DNA from: Mesostigma viride
Taxonomy: Eukaryota > Streptophyta > Mesostigmatophyceae > Mesostigmatales > Mesostigmataceae
Length of the DNA: 22,500 nucleotides
Direction of reading: 5' to 3'
Assembly (NCBI GenBank): GCA_009746045.1
Contig: RPFO01001627.1
Span: forward strand, 1-22,500
In this document: one piece after another, positions 1-8,310 of the stretch
Layout of the letters: each line of letters begins with the position of its first letter
Numbering within the stretch: position 1 is the first letter of the stretch
Made by a program: the position numbers and the translations under genes
The notes under the pieces: generated by a model
Seen by the model: the letters and a program-made list of their open reading frames with translations, nothing else
The model's database searches: none
Told to the model about the DNA's origin: nothing

Positions 1-38
1 TTGAGAACAAAATCCTTGTCCCATGGCTATCACTGTAA

Positions 39-356
39 GGGCAAGCCGCGGGGGTGACCGCCTTCCCCGCTCGCGGGGTAAGGCCGGCCCTCCCCTTGCT
101 CCTCACCTTCGACCCATGGCGGATAAGATGGAGTTCCTCAAGTGTCGCAAGCGGCTTGGGGGACCGCCTACACGCTGGACGACGACTGACCTTGACGCAG
201 CAACAACGGCGACGGGAGTTATGGCCGACCTACCTCCAGCTTCGGCAGACGGCGGGGCAGAAGCCGGTCTACTGGAAGGGGGCGGACATCTACGTCGCCC
301 ACAAGCCCTGGCAGGCGACCCCTGCAACCCCAGCCACCCCAGCCACCCCAGCCTAG
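39..356 (+). pseudogene. LINE ORF1-like C-terminal fragment (decayed)
   Basis: An open frame ends at a TAG near 356. It reads RRLTLTQQQRRRELWPTYLQ, then a segment ending YWKGADIYV, then a tail of ATP repeats. A charged helix followed by 'WxGADIYV' resembles the C-terminal domain of LINE ORF1-type RNA-binding proteins; I infer this from pattern, not from a search. The preceding part of the same domain seems to lie in another frame: ADKMEFLKCRKRLGG is read in frame from about 118. Joining the two needs a one-base shift at the G-run near 160, so this is probably a dead fragment. The ATPATPATPA tail comes from a short GCCACCCCA repeat at about 330-352. No reverse transcriptase or endonuclease is visible downstream. 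It could also be a chance open frame. Confidence 0.35.
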
Positions 357-475
357 GGAATATATAGCAGTAGTGTAGACTAGAAAGCTTAGTGACGTGG
401 CCATGTATGCCTACGTGATGGGCCCACACCCGCCCTTGCAATAGCCGTAGCAATGTCGAGTCATGCTTTGCCCAT

Positions 476-494
476 GCAGGGAGTTACTCCCTGC
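476..494. repeat. 19-bp near-perfect palindrome
   Basis: GCAGGGAGTTACTCCCTGC forms two 9-base arms around one central base. It could form a small cruciform or hairpin. It lies in non-coding DNA, no partner site was seen, and no function is assigned. Confidence 0.6.
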
Positions 495-773
495 TGAGAG
501 GCCATGTGTACCCTAGCTATAGCCTAGCCACATACCTTCCACCCCATATGTCATGCAGGCCTTCTAGGCCCTCTCCTCAAGCCCCCCCTGGGTGCCTGTG
601 CTTGTTTAGGAGGCATGAACCATCATGGAGGTGCAGGTGCACCTAGTGCACCCAGAGCAGGTGATAGTTGTACATCCTACACCTGCAGGTTGTCGCCCTG
701 ATTGTATTACAAACCCATAGATGCCCCTTTCTCAGGGCTATGTGTTACATATGCTCCCCACGGAGCTATGATT

Positions 774-812
774 TTAATTAATTAATTAATTAATCCATCC
801 ATCCATCCATCC
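774..812. repeat. compound microsatellite (AATT)n-(ATCC)n
   Basis: About five TTAA/AATT-type tetranucleotide units run directly into five ATCC units. This is a simple compound microsatellite, seen directly. It is likely length-polymorphic and marks neutral non-coding DNA. Confidence 0.9.
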
Positions 813-1470
813 AGGGCGTCCCCAACATCTACTGCTCCAATTTTGGTACTTTTGAAATTCCATGCCTGGAGCGCAAAGTTTGCAATATATGTGCCGTTTG
901 TAGCTCTAGCTCTATAATAACCTGACCAACCCCGCATTCCTCAAAGTAGCACTTGTTGCCTATTCTCAAATGTTATGCGAATCACATGATTAGGATCTGC
1001 TTCACGATTGCTATTGCTCGAGATTCAATTAAGAATGATTGAGATCAATAAATGATGAACCAAATAAACCAAATTAGGCCACTTGACAAGTTCATGATCC
1101 ATTTACATTGTACAATTAAGCGATTAATTAATTCATAAATCATACATTACATGGGATACCCCCGTCGACGAGCTCGTGGTACGTACAATGAAACATTTGA
1201 GTTTGTAACATGTCTCCATGGATATATACATGTATGCTGGACCTCGCGCATCTCAGCCCTCTAAGAAATGTTATTTGAACTCAGGTCTAGATCTAAATAT
1301 ATATCATGATCTGGATAATATTATACACTTCCTTAAAAGAGCATGAATCGAGCTTTACAATTCAGGACAAGGAACTCGTTTGCAAATCACGGCTGAAAGG
1401 CAAGTGCTCACAACGAAGCACGTGCTCTCAAGGCTGTCCACCTCGTCCAACCAAGCCCGGGCGAGCTGGC

Positions 1471-2235
1471 CTACTGAACAGGTCTCTTCTTGGCCAAGTT
1501 CGTGAGCCGTTTCTCGACGTCTGTCGGAATGGTCAAGATGGCCTGGCGATTGTTAGCTGGGTTGACAACAATGGTGTGTTCGAACCCCGCGTCCATGCAC
1601 AGGTAGCAATTGACCAAGTTTGGCTGTTCAGGTTGGCATCGGCGTCCATTTTGAACATCGTCGCCATACCCGGAAATCTGTCCCAGTAGCGCACCCCCAC
1701 CACCCATTGTCCCTTACGGAACAACTCCCTATCGACCTTGCCGTTTCTGTCGGCCACTCGCCTCACGAAAGTAGCGGCCACCTGATAAGGCTCCTGCAAG
1801 ACTTCCGCTAGCCAATATGGATGATCTGGATCGTGGGACTCATCACCAGAGTAGGACTCGACGGCAAAAATGTCTCGCAACTTCAGTCTCCTTCCCATCA
1901 TCGTCCTCTCTGCCTGTAGTCTGTTCAGTCGCGTCCCTGCGTGCCCCCCTTGTCCGTTTGGGTTCCTTTGCACTGGCTCCCCCAGTTTGTGGAGCTTCAT
2001 CCGAGCACCTCCCACATTCCAGCCGTCCATGTCGGTCCACTCCTTTCGACAATCCCACCACCTTTCCTCGGCGCACGCACCGCCACAATAGCAGGAATAC
2101 TGGCGCAGCATTAAGCGCGTCACATTCGACTTGTCCATGCGCCACCAGTGCGCCTTCTTCACTCCTTTGATTTTGCCGCGCCCTGGGCTGTAAGGAAGCA
2201 CCTGCGCGTCGAAGACAAGATTTGCACAAGGGAAA
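1471..2235 (-). CDS. transposase-like gene, C-terminal Cys-rich and BAH/Tudor-like segment
   Basis: From about 2235 the frame reads CANLVFDAQVLPYSPGRG, then KKAHWWRMDK and then a Cys cluster of the type YSCYCGGACAEERWWDC. After a polar linker comes LRDIFAVESYSGDE, then PYWLAEVLQEPYQVA, and later GVRYWDRFPG and MFKMDADA. The alternation of DxxAVES, WLAEV and an aromatic-rich strand resembles a BAH- or Tudor-like beta fold, and in this family such a module closes the protein. The frame stops at 1533, but its last 20-30 residues look non-native. A neighbouring frame gives AILTIPTDVEKRLTNLAKK before a stop at 1471, so a further one-base shift near 1580 is likely. How this part joins the core (short intron or frameshift) is unclear. 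Confidence 0.5.
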
Positions 2236-2239
2236 GTTG

Positions 2240-3633
2240 AAGTTACGAGACCATCGAGCTAGTTGTGTTTTATTAAGCACTCCTGATCGCCAGGACTCCA
2301 AGAACGCCCTAGAAACGACGGCCGGCGTAACTATTCCCTGAACAAGGACTGTACACTTAATTACCTCGGGGAACTCGAAGAAGTTACGCCTGGTCGTTGT
2401 GGTCCCGCCCACCGCCCCCGACGCCAGATTCTCCACCAACTGGGCGGCCGTCTGTTTGTCCTGGTTCTCTTCCCTGATGTGCCACCTCCTCAACATGCAC
2501 TTCACAGTCCCACCAGCTCCATCCACCTCCCCCTTTCCGTGCTGCTCCCCAAAGTAATTCCACTCAAATGACTCCAGGTGCGGATCCTCCGTCAGCAGCC
2601 GGGCCACTTCCGCGATCACATTCCTTGACTTGAACTGCATGGAGCAATTGTCCGACCACCCAATGAAGCGCTTCACCTCTACCCCTTCTGACCGTAGTGT
2701 CGCCAGGATTTTGAGGATAGCAAAACGGAGGGCCCGCCCGTCCCTTTTCATTCCGCCCTGTCCGATGAAGTGAAACTCCCTTCTCACGACCTTTCCCGAC
2801 GCTGGATCCAAGTAGCGCACGATCCAGGGCATAAGGACAAATGTGACTGGATGCCAATACTGTGCTTGGAGATTGTGATAGGTGTAAGACTGGTAGTTCT
2901 CGGCGTAATCTGTGTGGCATACAAGGTCCCCCACCCGCATCCTTGAGAGACATTCCTTGGAGGCGTCCGCTTGCCACCACGCGTTGAAGCAATGCTGGAT
3001 GAAGTCCGGCCACTTGTCCACAATCGCCTCCTTTAGCTCCGTTGGTGTGGACTTGACGTCGACTTGCGTCAATCGCTGCCCACCAGCCTTTGCGATCTCG
3101 TCACAGTCGTCCTGCATATGCGCAATGTGCACAAACAGAAAAGACATCAACTTCGACCCACCAATGACCTGTAGGAAGAAAAAAGACAGGACCTCAGGAA
3201 AAATTGAAAAAGAAACGCCTTGGGGCGCAACCACTCCACTAAAAATTACCTCTGGCCCAAGAACCTCAGGAAACATTGCAAAAGAAACGCCTTGGGGCGC
3301 AACCACTCCACTAAAAATTACCTCTGGCCCAAGAACCGCACCCGGCGGCACATCCTGCATCTCGTATCTGGTCCATGAAATCAGGTGGTTGGAAGCCTCC
3401 TCCCGTTCGCATAACATAAAGTTCCGAATTCCACACTTGGGAGCCCGGCAAGTGCCCAACACACAAGCCTTACGCCGGATCGAGCAAACCCCCAACTCCT
3501 CGCCCAGGTCATGATCGGGCACCCCTTCCTCGTCGTCCAGCACCCTCCCATGCATGGGCAGATCCTCAAGTTCGCCCTGAAAAGGCTGAACCTGCGCCGC
3601 GACGACCCCACAGACGACCTCGAACCTCCCCCC
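2240..3633 (-). CDS. transposase-like gene, catalytic core (candidate D, D, D/E)
   Basis: This is the best preserved part. From the first in-frame ATG (3555) it runs 570 codons without a stop, though only about the first 430 look native. A Cys-rich patch (CSIRRKACVLGTCRAPKC) and ISWTRYEM are followed by an intron. The catalytic region then has D216 in HTDYAENY, D302 in WSDNCSMQFKSR, and E343/D345 in HGKGEVDGAGG (numbering from ATG 3555). The acidic residues lie in the expected order of an RNase H-like fold, so I infer DNA cleavage and strand transfer. The final invariant residue could be E or D. After about 2290 the frame becomes low-quality basic sequence and the real protein moves to another frame. 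An 18-19 bp copy of the upstream repeat motif lies inside the coding sequence at 2314-2332. Confidence 0.7.
2314..2332. promoter_or_regulatory. seventh copy of the AACGACGGCCGGCGTAACT motif, inside the gene
   Basis: This 19-bp sequence is identical to the motif at 5042-5060 and 5267-5285. It lies within the 3' part of the transposase-like gene, where the coding strand reads VTPAVVSR. The sequence around it is not otherwise similar to the upstream repeats. It is a possible binding site; no function has been shown. Confidence 0.5.
3169..3321 (-). other. putative in-frame intron of 153 bp (or 81 bp)
   Basis: On the minus strand the donor CCAGAG|GTAATTTTTAG lies at 3321 and the acceptor CTTTTTTCTTCCTACAG ends at 3169. 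Splicing joins AVLGPE directly to VIGGSKLMSF, which removes a hydrophobic, duplicated insertion. Both sites are in phase 0. The length is a multiple of three with no stop inside, so retention does not break the frame. A second identical donor at 3249 gives an alternative intron of 81 bp. Confidence 0.6.
3177..3336. repeat. 72-bp tandem duplication spanning an intron's 5' splice site
   Basis: Two nearly identical copies lie at period 72, each containing CCTTGGGGCGCAACCACTCC and the donor region AAAAATTACCTCTGGCCC. They differ at a few bases (for example AAAAATTG versus AAACATTG). The copy spans the exon end and the first part of the intron of the transposase-like gene, so the 5' splice site is doubled. 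Confidence 0.85.
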
Positions 3634-4017
3634 TCCCTCATCCCCTCCACCTCACAAGTAAACTTGTTCACCCACTCTGTCGTGTGAGTGGCTTTGAAAA
3701 TGGAACATGTGGGCACGGACGACCCCACGTCGAGCTGGCTACCATGATCGCACGCGTGGCATTCAGGTCCGCACTCGCATCTGGCATGAAAAGTTGCACG
3801 AAATTTGGCCAACCCCCCAACCATGGACTGCATGGTAGTGTGGTGCTGGCATGCGCACAAGTTCCGCATTTTCCACCGCCCCTTGACGCATGCGGGCATA
3901 TGCTTGCAAAAAGTAGTGTATCCCACATGAACTGTGCTCTTCTGATTCGTGCGTAGCATTGACATCCCTGCCTCCGTCTCCAAAATCACCTGATTTCCCC
4001 CCCTCACACCCTCCTCT
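3634..4017 (-). CDS. transposase-like gene, Cys/His-rich segment
   Basis: This reads in a different frame from its upstream neighbour. After the 16-C tract the frame gives YTTFCKHMPACVK and then NLCACQHHTTMQ. Next come a cluster of the form CECGPECHAC, a further Cys, and an H-T-T-E-W stretch ending KFTCEVEGMREGG. The spacing of the Cys and His residues suggests one or two zinc-binding sites, a usual part of this family ahead of the catalytic core. At 3628-3633 the frame must shift by one more base to continue as RFEVVCGVVAAQVQPFQGEL. That stretch is open and continuous with the catalytic segment, although it lies upstream of that segment's first ATG (3555). Confidence 0.6.
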
Positions 4018-4033
4018 CCCCCCCCCCCCCCCC
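4018..4033. repeat. 16-base C homopolymer inside the transposase-like gene
   Basis: Sixteen consecutive C (G on the coding strand) lie exactly where the gene must change frame between the N-terminal and the Cys/His-rich parts. The tract may be a true slippage mutation, a hypermutable tract, or a sequencing error. Confidence 0.9.
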
Positions 4034-4034
4034 T

Positions 4035-4818
4035 CCCTACTGTCCATCCGCCGCGGTGGCTTCAACTCCGGATGGCGGGAAATAAACACTTCGTAAATCT
4101 TCGACTTGGAGACAGTATAGTAGCGCGCACCCTCCGAAAACGCTAGTGTATGTTTGTAATCCTTTCTTGTCCATTCACAATGAACATCCTTCATGTTCGG
4201 AGACGCCCGCGTCAAGTTATCATCCCTCCAGCACGCTTGTATCAGGGCAATCACTTCCGTCGGAAGCTCGTTTTTCCTCTTTCTCCTCTCTGGCGCACTC
4301 AGCAAAAGGTCGTCCTCCCCTTCTTCCATTCCATCCCTGTGACCCCGAACAGTTGCGACAAAGCGCCTGTCAATCCCGAACGCGCGCTCCACAATCCTGT
4401 CCGGGACGCCCTCCATTGCCTTCGTAACAAGTCCACACAAGGCCCACCTAAGCCCACGATCCTTCTCAGATGTTCCCAAGTCGCCAAAAGCCTTCTTGAT
4501 GGTATCCCGAAGAGATTCCGCCCAACTTTCAGGAAGCCCGTCGTCACAGTTCTTCCTCTTCTTAATGCCGTTGCTCTCCGCCACCATGGCATTTAGTCTT
4601 GAAGCTGCGCAAGACAGAACCTCCGCGCTCATCTCTGGCGTCCTGTGGTTGTTTGCTTTCACGTGTTCCGCCATGATAGGAAAGATGGCATTGGCAATTT
4701 TGTACCCCTTGTTCTCGATGTACTTGTCGCTCCAGGGACCGCAAAGTGCAGGCTCCCGGTCGTCCTTGGACAAGGGACGCGAACCGTCGGAGACGGCCCC
4801 CCGCCCCGATTGCGCCAT
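4035..4818 (-). CDS. transposase-like gene, N-terminal segment
   Basis: This segment has about 260 codons from ATG 4818 to the 16-C tract. It starts MAQSGRGAVSDG and is rich in charged residues and helix-like stretches. One part, VPDRIVERAFGIDRRFVATV, looks like a helix-turn-helix-type DNA-binding segment. It is followed by a basic patch with RKRKNE and by a stretch ending IYEVFISRHPELKPPRRMDS. In relatives that I recall, this 'YxxFxxxxP' element precedes the Cys/His-rich part, which is what follows here in the next frame. The inferred role is target or terminal-repeat recognition. The frame runs on past the G-run into a Gly-rich nonsense tail, so the real protein must change frame there. The gene starts 138 bp from an array of near-palindromic repeats. 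Confidence 0.6.
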
Positions 4819-4955
4819 CAGACTTTGGTCAGATGGCAGCTGATTTTTTTCGCCTCTTAATCCCGCGGCACCGAAAGCCCTGAGGATGAGTAATGATAAA
4901 TAATCACCATTAAAGACACGACGAAAACGATGGGCATCAAACAAGAACGACAAGC

Positions 4956-5608
4956 GTCATTAATAACGCCGGCCGGCGCAACTGGATGCATGTAAACCAT
5001 ACAAAAGTGATTTTATGAAACACATACAGTTTGTCATTAATAACGACGGCCGGCGTAACTCGGGCGCAATTAAAAACCATTAAGAAGCAACTCAGGATAT
5101 GCGGGCAGAAATCCTTCAGGTGTAAAAAAGATGTACAAACACAATTTTGGTAATCGGGCCTGATTGCGCAACTGCAAGATACCATTGGAAACGCCGGCCG
5201 GGCAACTGGATGCATGTAAACCATACAAAAGTGATTTGCACAAAACCCCTACAATTTGTCATGAGTAACGACGGCCGGCGTAACTCGGTTGCATTTGAAA
5301 ACCACAAAGAAGCAACTCAGGTAGTGAAGGCGGAAATCCAAGAGGTGATAAAATGTTTACCAACACAAAATGTTGATAAGCGTGCAAGCTTTTGCAAGTG
5401 CGCGCAAGATACCATTGGAAACGCCGGCCGGCGCAACTGGAACACCAAAACAAAAAACTTGATTTGCACGAAACCCATTCAGTTCATCATGGATAACGAC
5501 GGCCGGCGCAACTTAATGGCACTCACCACTTTCACCAAATGCCATGTCGCCATTATATTGAGGAAAGCGAAGTATGCCCACTTGAAGCTGTGGTCTGCAG
5601 AACATTGA
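4956..5608. repeat. three tandem diverged 200-230 bp repeats with paired CGGCCGGCG motifs
   Basis: The units start near 4956, 5181 and 5411; the last two both begin with ACCATTGGAAACGCCGGCCG. Each has two motif copies 75-77 bp apart: AACGCCGGCCGGCGCAACT at 4965, 5190 (one base short) and 5420, and AACGACGGCCGGCGTAACT at 5042, 5267 and 5495. The core CGCCGGCCGGCG is a perfect palindrome. The array starts 138 bp upstream of the transposase-like gene's ATG, the place where subterminal transposase-binding repeats sit in several DNA transposon families (inference). Read on the plus strand, every motif codes N-(A/D)-G-R-R-N in one register. Units 2 and 3 stay open from 5147 to 5608, while unit 1 has stops. 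The array could therefore instead be a decayed repeat protein. Confidence 0.75.
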
Positions 5609-5811
5609 CACAAAATATGCATGGTATTTCAAGCAATGAATGGTATGTGTCAGGCATCAATGTCTTTATTGTATCCAAATGTGGTTAGGACGGAGGTTTA
5701 CATTGGTAGCTATTTTAAGACAATGGCGTATAACCAAACATTGCACACACTCAAGAGTGTACTTATGCTGAACTGGAAAGGAACATTAAACAGCAATAAG
5801 GTAGATATTTT

Positions 5812-5992
5812 TCTTTTACATTTAAATTTTTTATTTACTATTTTATATAATATTATATTATATTATGTCATATAATATTATTAATATTATATTATGTTAT
5901 ATGAAATAACATTAAAATTAACATAAAATTTAAATTATATTTTTTATTATAGTATATTATATAATATTATTATATATTATATTCACGACGCT
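5812..5992. repeat. AT-rich low-complexity block
   Basis: About 180 bp made almost only of A and T, with many ATAATATTATA-type segments that can fold on themselves. It may act as an easily unwound or matrix-attachment-like stretch, but nothing more specific can be read from it. Confidence 0.85.
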
Positions 5993-6410
5993 GTGTATTA
6001 ATAAATGAGACACACCTACACCATCACATCGCCTTGATGTTTCCGTTTTATGGGTCCGGTCGGGCGTTGGTAGCTGGTCGACAACAATTCTACATTTCCT
6101 AAAAAAAAATGCGACCGTGCCTAGATTCGAAGGCGCGCTGTGGCTGACCTGAACTATCGGTGAACACCTCGGCGTCACTTGACCGGTCTAGGTTGACATT
6201 TCGGCAGAGTAACGCTGCTTAAAGGATCATTGCGTAGTTCGCGCAATTTGGCTCTTTATATATGTTTTTGGAGACGACGAGCAAGCATCCGATTGGTCAG
6301 CCAATTCCTGTCCAGTCCTCGGACAGTGTCCAATCCGGTGCTTGGGATCCAGAAAACGTGCTCGAGCCTGGCCACTCTTTCGCGGGCGCCGCGCTAGTGG
6401 CGTCGCGCCC

Positions 6411-6513
6411 AAACCTGACCAGGCCATAGGAAAGGGCGGGGGCGAATGCAAGAATTATTGTTATAACCTGACCTGTCCTGGGGAAGGTCCGGGGCGAATG
6501 CAAGAATTAATAT
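6411..6513. repeat. tandem duplication of about 52 bp
   Basis: The 19-base string GGGGCGAATGCAAGAATTA occurs at 6439-6457 and 6491-6509. Each copy is preceded by a related CCTGACC...GG-A-AAGG segment. This is an old two-copy tandem duplication just outside the left end of the foldback structure. Confidence 0.75.
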
Positions 6514-6625
6514 ACCTGCGTATGCAACCAACACGGCCGATCCACATACATAATCCGACTGAGCTGGACGGTACGGACCAAATTTCGGTGCAAATTGAGG
6601 CCCAAAAGCTATGTCGGCTGATTTA

Positions 6626-7821
6626 ATGGCGGTGACTGCCTTTAGACGAAACGTGACAAATCTGGCACGCGGAAAGCAGAAAAAATGCTCGATTGTTGGA
6701 GAAAATTAGTTAGTGATTCTAAGTTATGGCGGGATGGTTGCGATCTATAATGTCGCGGGCTTTTTTTCTTTGCCATCGGCAGGGGGGGTCCGGCCTGAAT
6801 TTCTGTCGGGATGAATAAAGTATAATGGATGCCTGCCGGGTTGATTGTCGATTGTTACCAGTTTTGATGGTCGTAAGGAAAGCTAGTTTAATGATGTTTC
6901 TAAAGCCGTAAAAATTCCCGCTGCTATCTTTACCTTTCCCGTCATTTTGCGGTAAGATAACATTAGCCCTGCGCGATGCGTACTGCCCAACCACTCCATG
7001 AAAGGGTGGACTTTCTTGTGCGCCTGGGCACGAATAAATGCCCGTTATGGTACGTTCTTGTGTTAAACGTCTTAAGCTAGCGTTTTCCTGCTTTCTTAGC
7101 TCGTTGAGCCTAAGCTTTTTGCCTTTTTTCCGGCCAGATGCAGCCAGAAAGTTGCGGTTCCTGGCGCTGCATCGCTGGATTCCTGGGTGTCTTTTAGCTA
7201 GTTCGTCTGTGACGTGGCTGGCTTTCTGCAGCGCGTGGCCCGCAACCTGTCGGGAAGGTGTAATGCTTTTATTTCCATGCTTCTCTGAAATTTCTTTTGC
7301 TTTATAGACAGTTGTGTTCGAGGAAATTCACGCGGTCTTCCTAAGCAGCGGCAATATCATTTTCCCCAGACACTGACGAGCTGGCACCTGTCTCCTAAAG
7401 AGAGCGGCTCGTGCTTGTTAGAAAGGAGGCAGTGTGCATTTTGCGGGACACAATGCTTTGGTGGCACATGCGTCAGGTAGGCTGTTCCAATGGTCTCTTC
7501 ATGATCACCTTTCCCACTGAGTAAATGTTAGCATTTGTCATGGTAACCAGAGCAGCTAGCCACAGGTTGGCTGGATAAAAAGTCAGCTTATTTTCTCTTT
7601 ATATACTGCGTGTGTGGTCCTCCACGTGTCCGGCTTGTTGGGCATTTTGGAAGCGGGTTTATAATGTGTTGTTGGGTGGAACAACTTGGTTGTTGGCACA
7701 AAATCACACATTATTAGCCGGAGATAGGCATGACATATGCTGCTCAGGCGTGTCGTCCTACCAGCCTTGTTGTTGAGGGTAGACTCACAAGGCTGGCTGT
7801 GCCGATGGAGGGGTGGGGCGT
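6626..7821 (+). repeat. left outer arm (unique terminal inverted repeat)
   Basis: About 1.2 kb of non-repetitive sequence, matched in reverse complement by 20307-21486. The two differ by scattered substitutions and small indels, for example near 6690-6720 and 6990-7010, so they are separate diverged copies. On the minus strand a TATATAAA lies at 7598-7605 and points outward. The frame on the minus strand over about 6719-6994 is the counterpart of the right-arm open frame but has lost its ATG and is interrupted. Confidence 0.85.
7761..7796. repeat. small hairpin in the left outer arm
   Basis: CCAGCCTTGT and ACAAGGCTGG form a perfect 10-bp stem around a 16-base loop. The stem is kept exactly in the right arm (20332-20367), although the loop differs by one base. 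Confidence 0.75.
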
Positions 7822-8310
7822 GCTAGCCCCCCCCACACCCACGCATGCATGCTAGCCCACCCCCACACCCACGCATGCATGCTAGCCCCCCCACACACCC
7901 ACGCATGCATGCTAGCCCCCCCCACACCCACGCATGCATGCTAGCCCACACTCACACCCACGCATGCATGCTAGCCCACCCCCACACCCACGCATGCATG
8001 CTAGCCCCCCCCACACCCACGCATTCATGCCAGCCCCCCCCACACCCACGCATGCATGACAGCCCCCCCACACACCCACGCATGCATGCTAGCCCCCCAC
8101 ACACACCCACGCATGCATGCCAGCCCCCATACACACCCACGCATGCATGCCAGCCCCCCCCACACCCACGCATGCATGCTAGCCCCCCACACACACCCAC
8201 GCATGCATGCCAGCCCCCCCACACACCCACGCATGCAGGCTAGCCCCCCCCACACCCACGCATGCATGCCAGCCCACCCCCACACCCACGCGTGCATGCC
8301 AGCCCACCCC
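7822..8310. repeat. left minisatellite, 16 copies of a 29-31 bp unit
   Basis: The repeated core is CACACCCACGCATGCATGCT followed by AGCCCnCC. I count 16 copies of CACCCACGC. Length varies mainly by the number of C in the C-run. Variants include CATTCATGCC, GCATGACAGC and CGCGTGCATG. Each unit holds a GCATGCATGC block of alternating purines and pyrimidines, a sequence type able to adopt Z-DNA. The apparent open frames here read only as repeats of HPRMHASPP type and are not genes. Confidence 0.95.

Larger units (their letters stand above)
357..1470. other. non-coding stretch, no gene recognised
   Basis: No convincing coding frame was seen on either strand. The base composition shifts from GC-rich (before about 720) to AT-rich (after about 770). 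The stretch holds a 19-bp palindrome (476-494) and a four-base microsatellite (774-812). The open frame from 1306 on the plus strand lies mostly opposite the transposase-like gene and is treated as its shadow. Confidence 0.6.
1471..4818 (-). pseudogene. DDE-type transposase-like gene, frameshifted (whole extent)
   Basis: This is one gene on the minus strand, now split over three reading frames. The pieces follow each other in a sensible order: N-terminal domain (4818 to about 4035), Cys/His-rich part (about 4017-3634), catalytic core (about 3633-2240) and C-terminal Cys-rich/BAH-like part (about 2235-1471). The core carries HTDYAENY, then WSDNCSMQFKSR, then HGKGEVDGAGG. I recognise this as a widespread but poorly named family of RNase H-like, transposase-derived proteins also common in animal genomes; I cannot name the superfamily safely. 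The start is the ATG at 4818: the frame upstream of it has no other ATG before a stop near 4956. Breaks lie at a 16-C tract (4018-4033), a 6-C tract (3628-3633) and between about 2200 and 2260, the last possibly an intron. Either the copy is dead or the homopolymers are misread. Confidence 0.7.
5609..6625. other. non-coding spacer, AT-rich in part
   Basis: No recognisable gene. It contains a TATAT-type low-complexity block (5812-5992) and a 52-bp tandem duplication (6411-6513). Short frames on both strands (60-95 codons) carry no recognisable domain. Confidence 0.6.

Noticed and set aside
1817-4843. Plus-strand open frames opposite the transposase-like gene (for example 1817-2170, 2912-3514, 3684-3956, 4146-4596, 4496-4843).
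   Set aside because: They overlap the better supported minus-strand coding segments, show no domain, and are shadows of GC-rich coding sequence.
7822-8310. CRISPR-like appearance of regularly spaced short repeats.
   Set aside because: Repeats abut directly with no unique spacers, and the context is eukaryotic. The same holds for the 72-bp arrays, whose linkers are a few recurring variants, not unique sequences.
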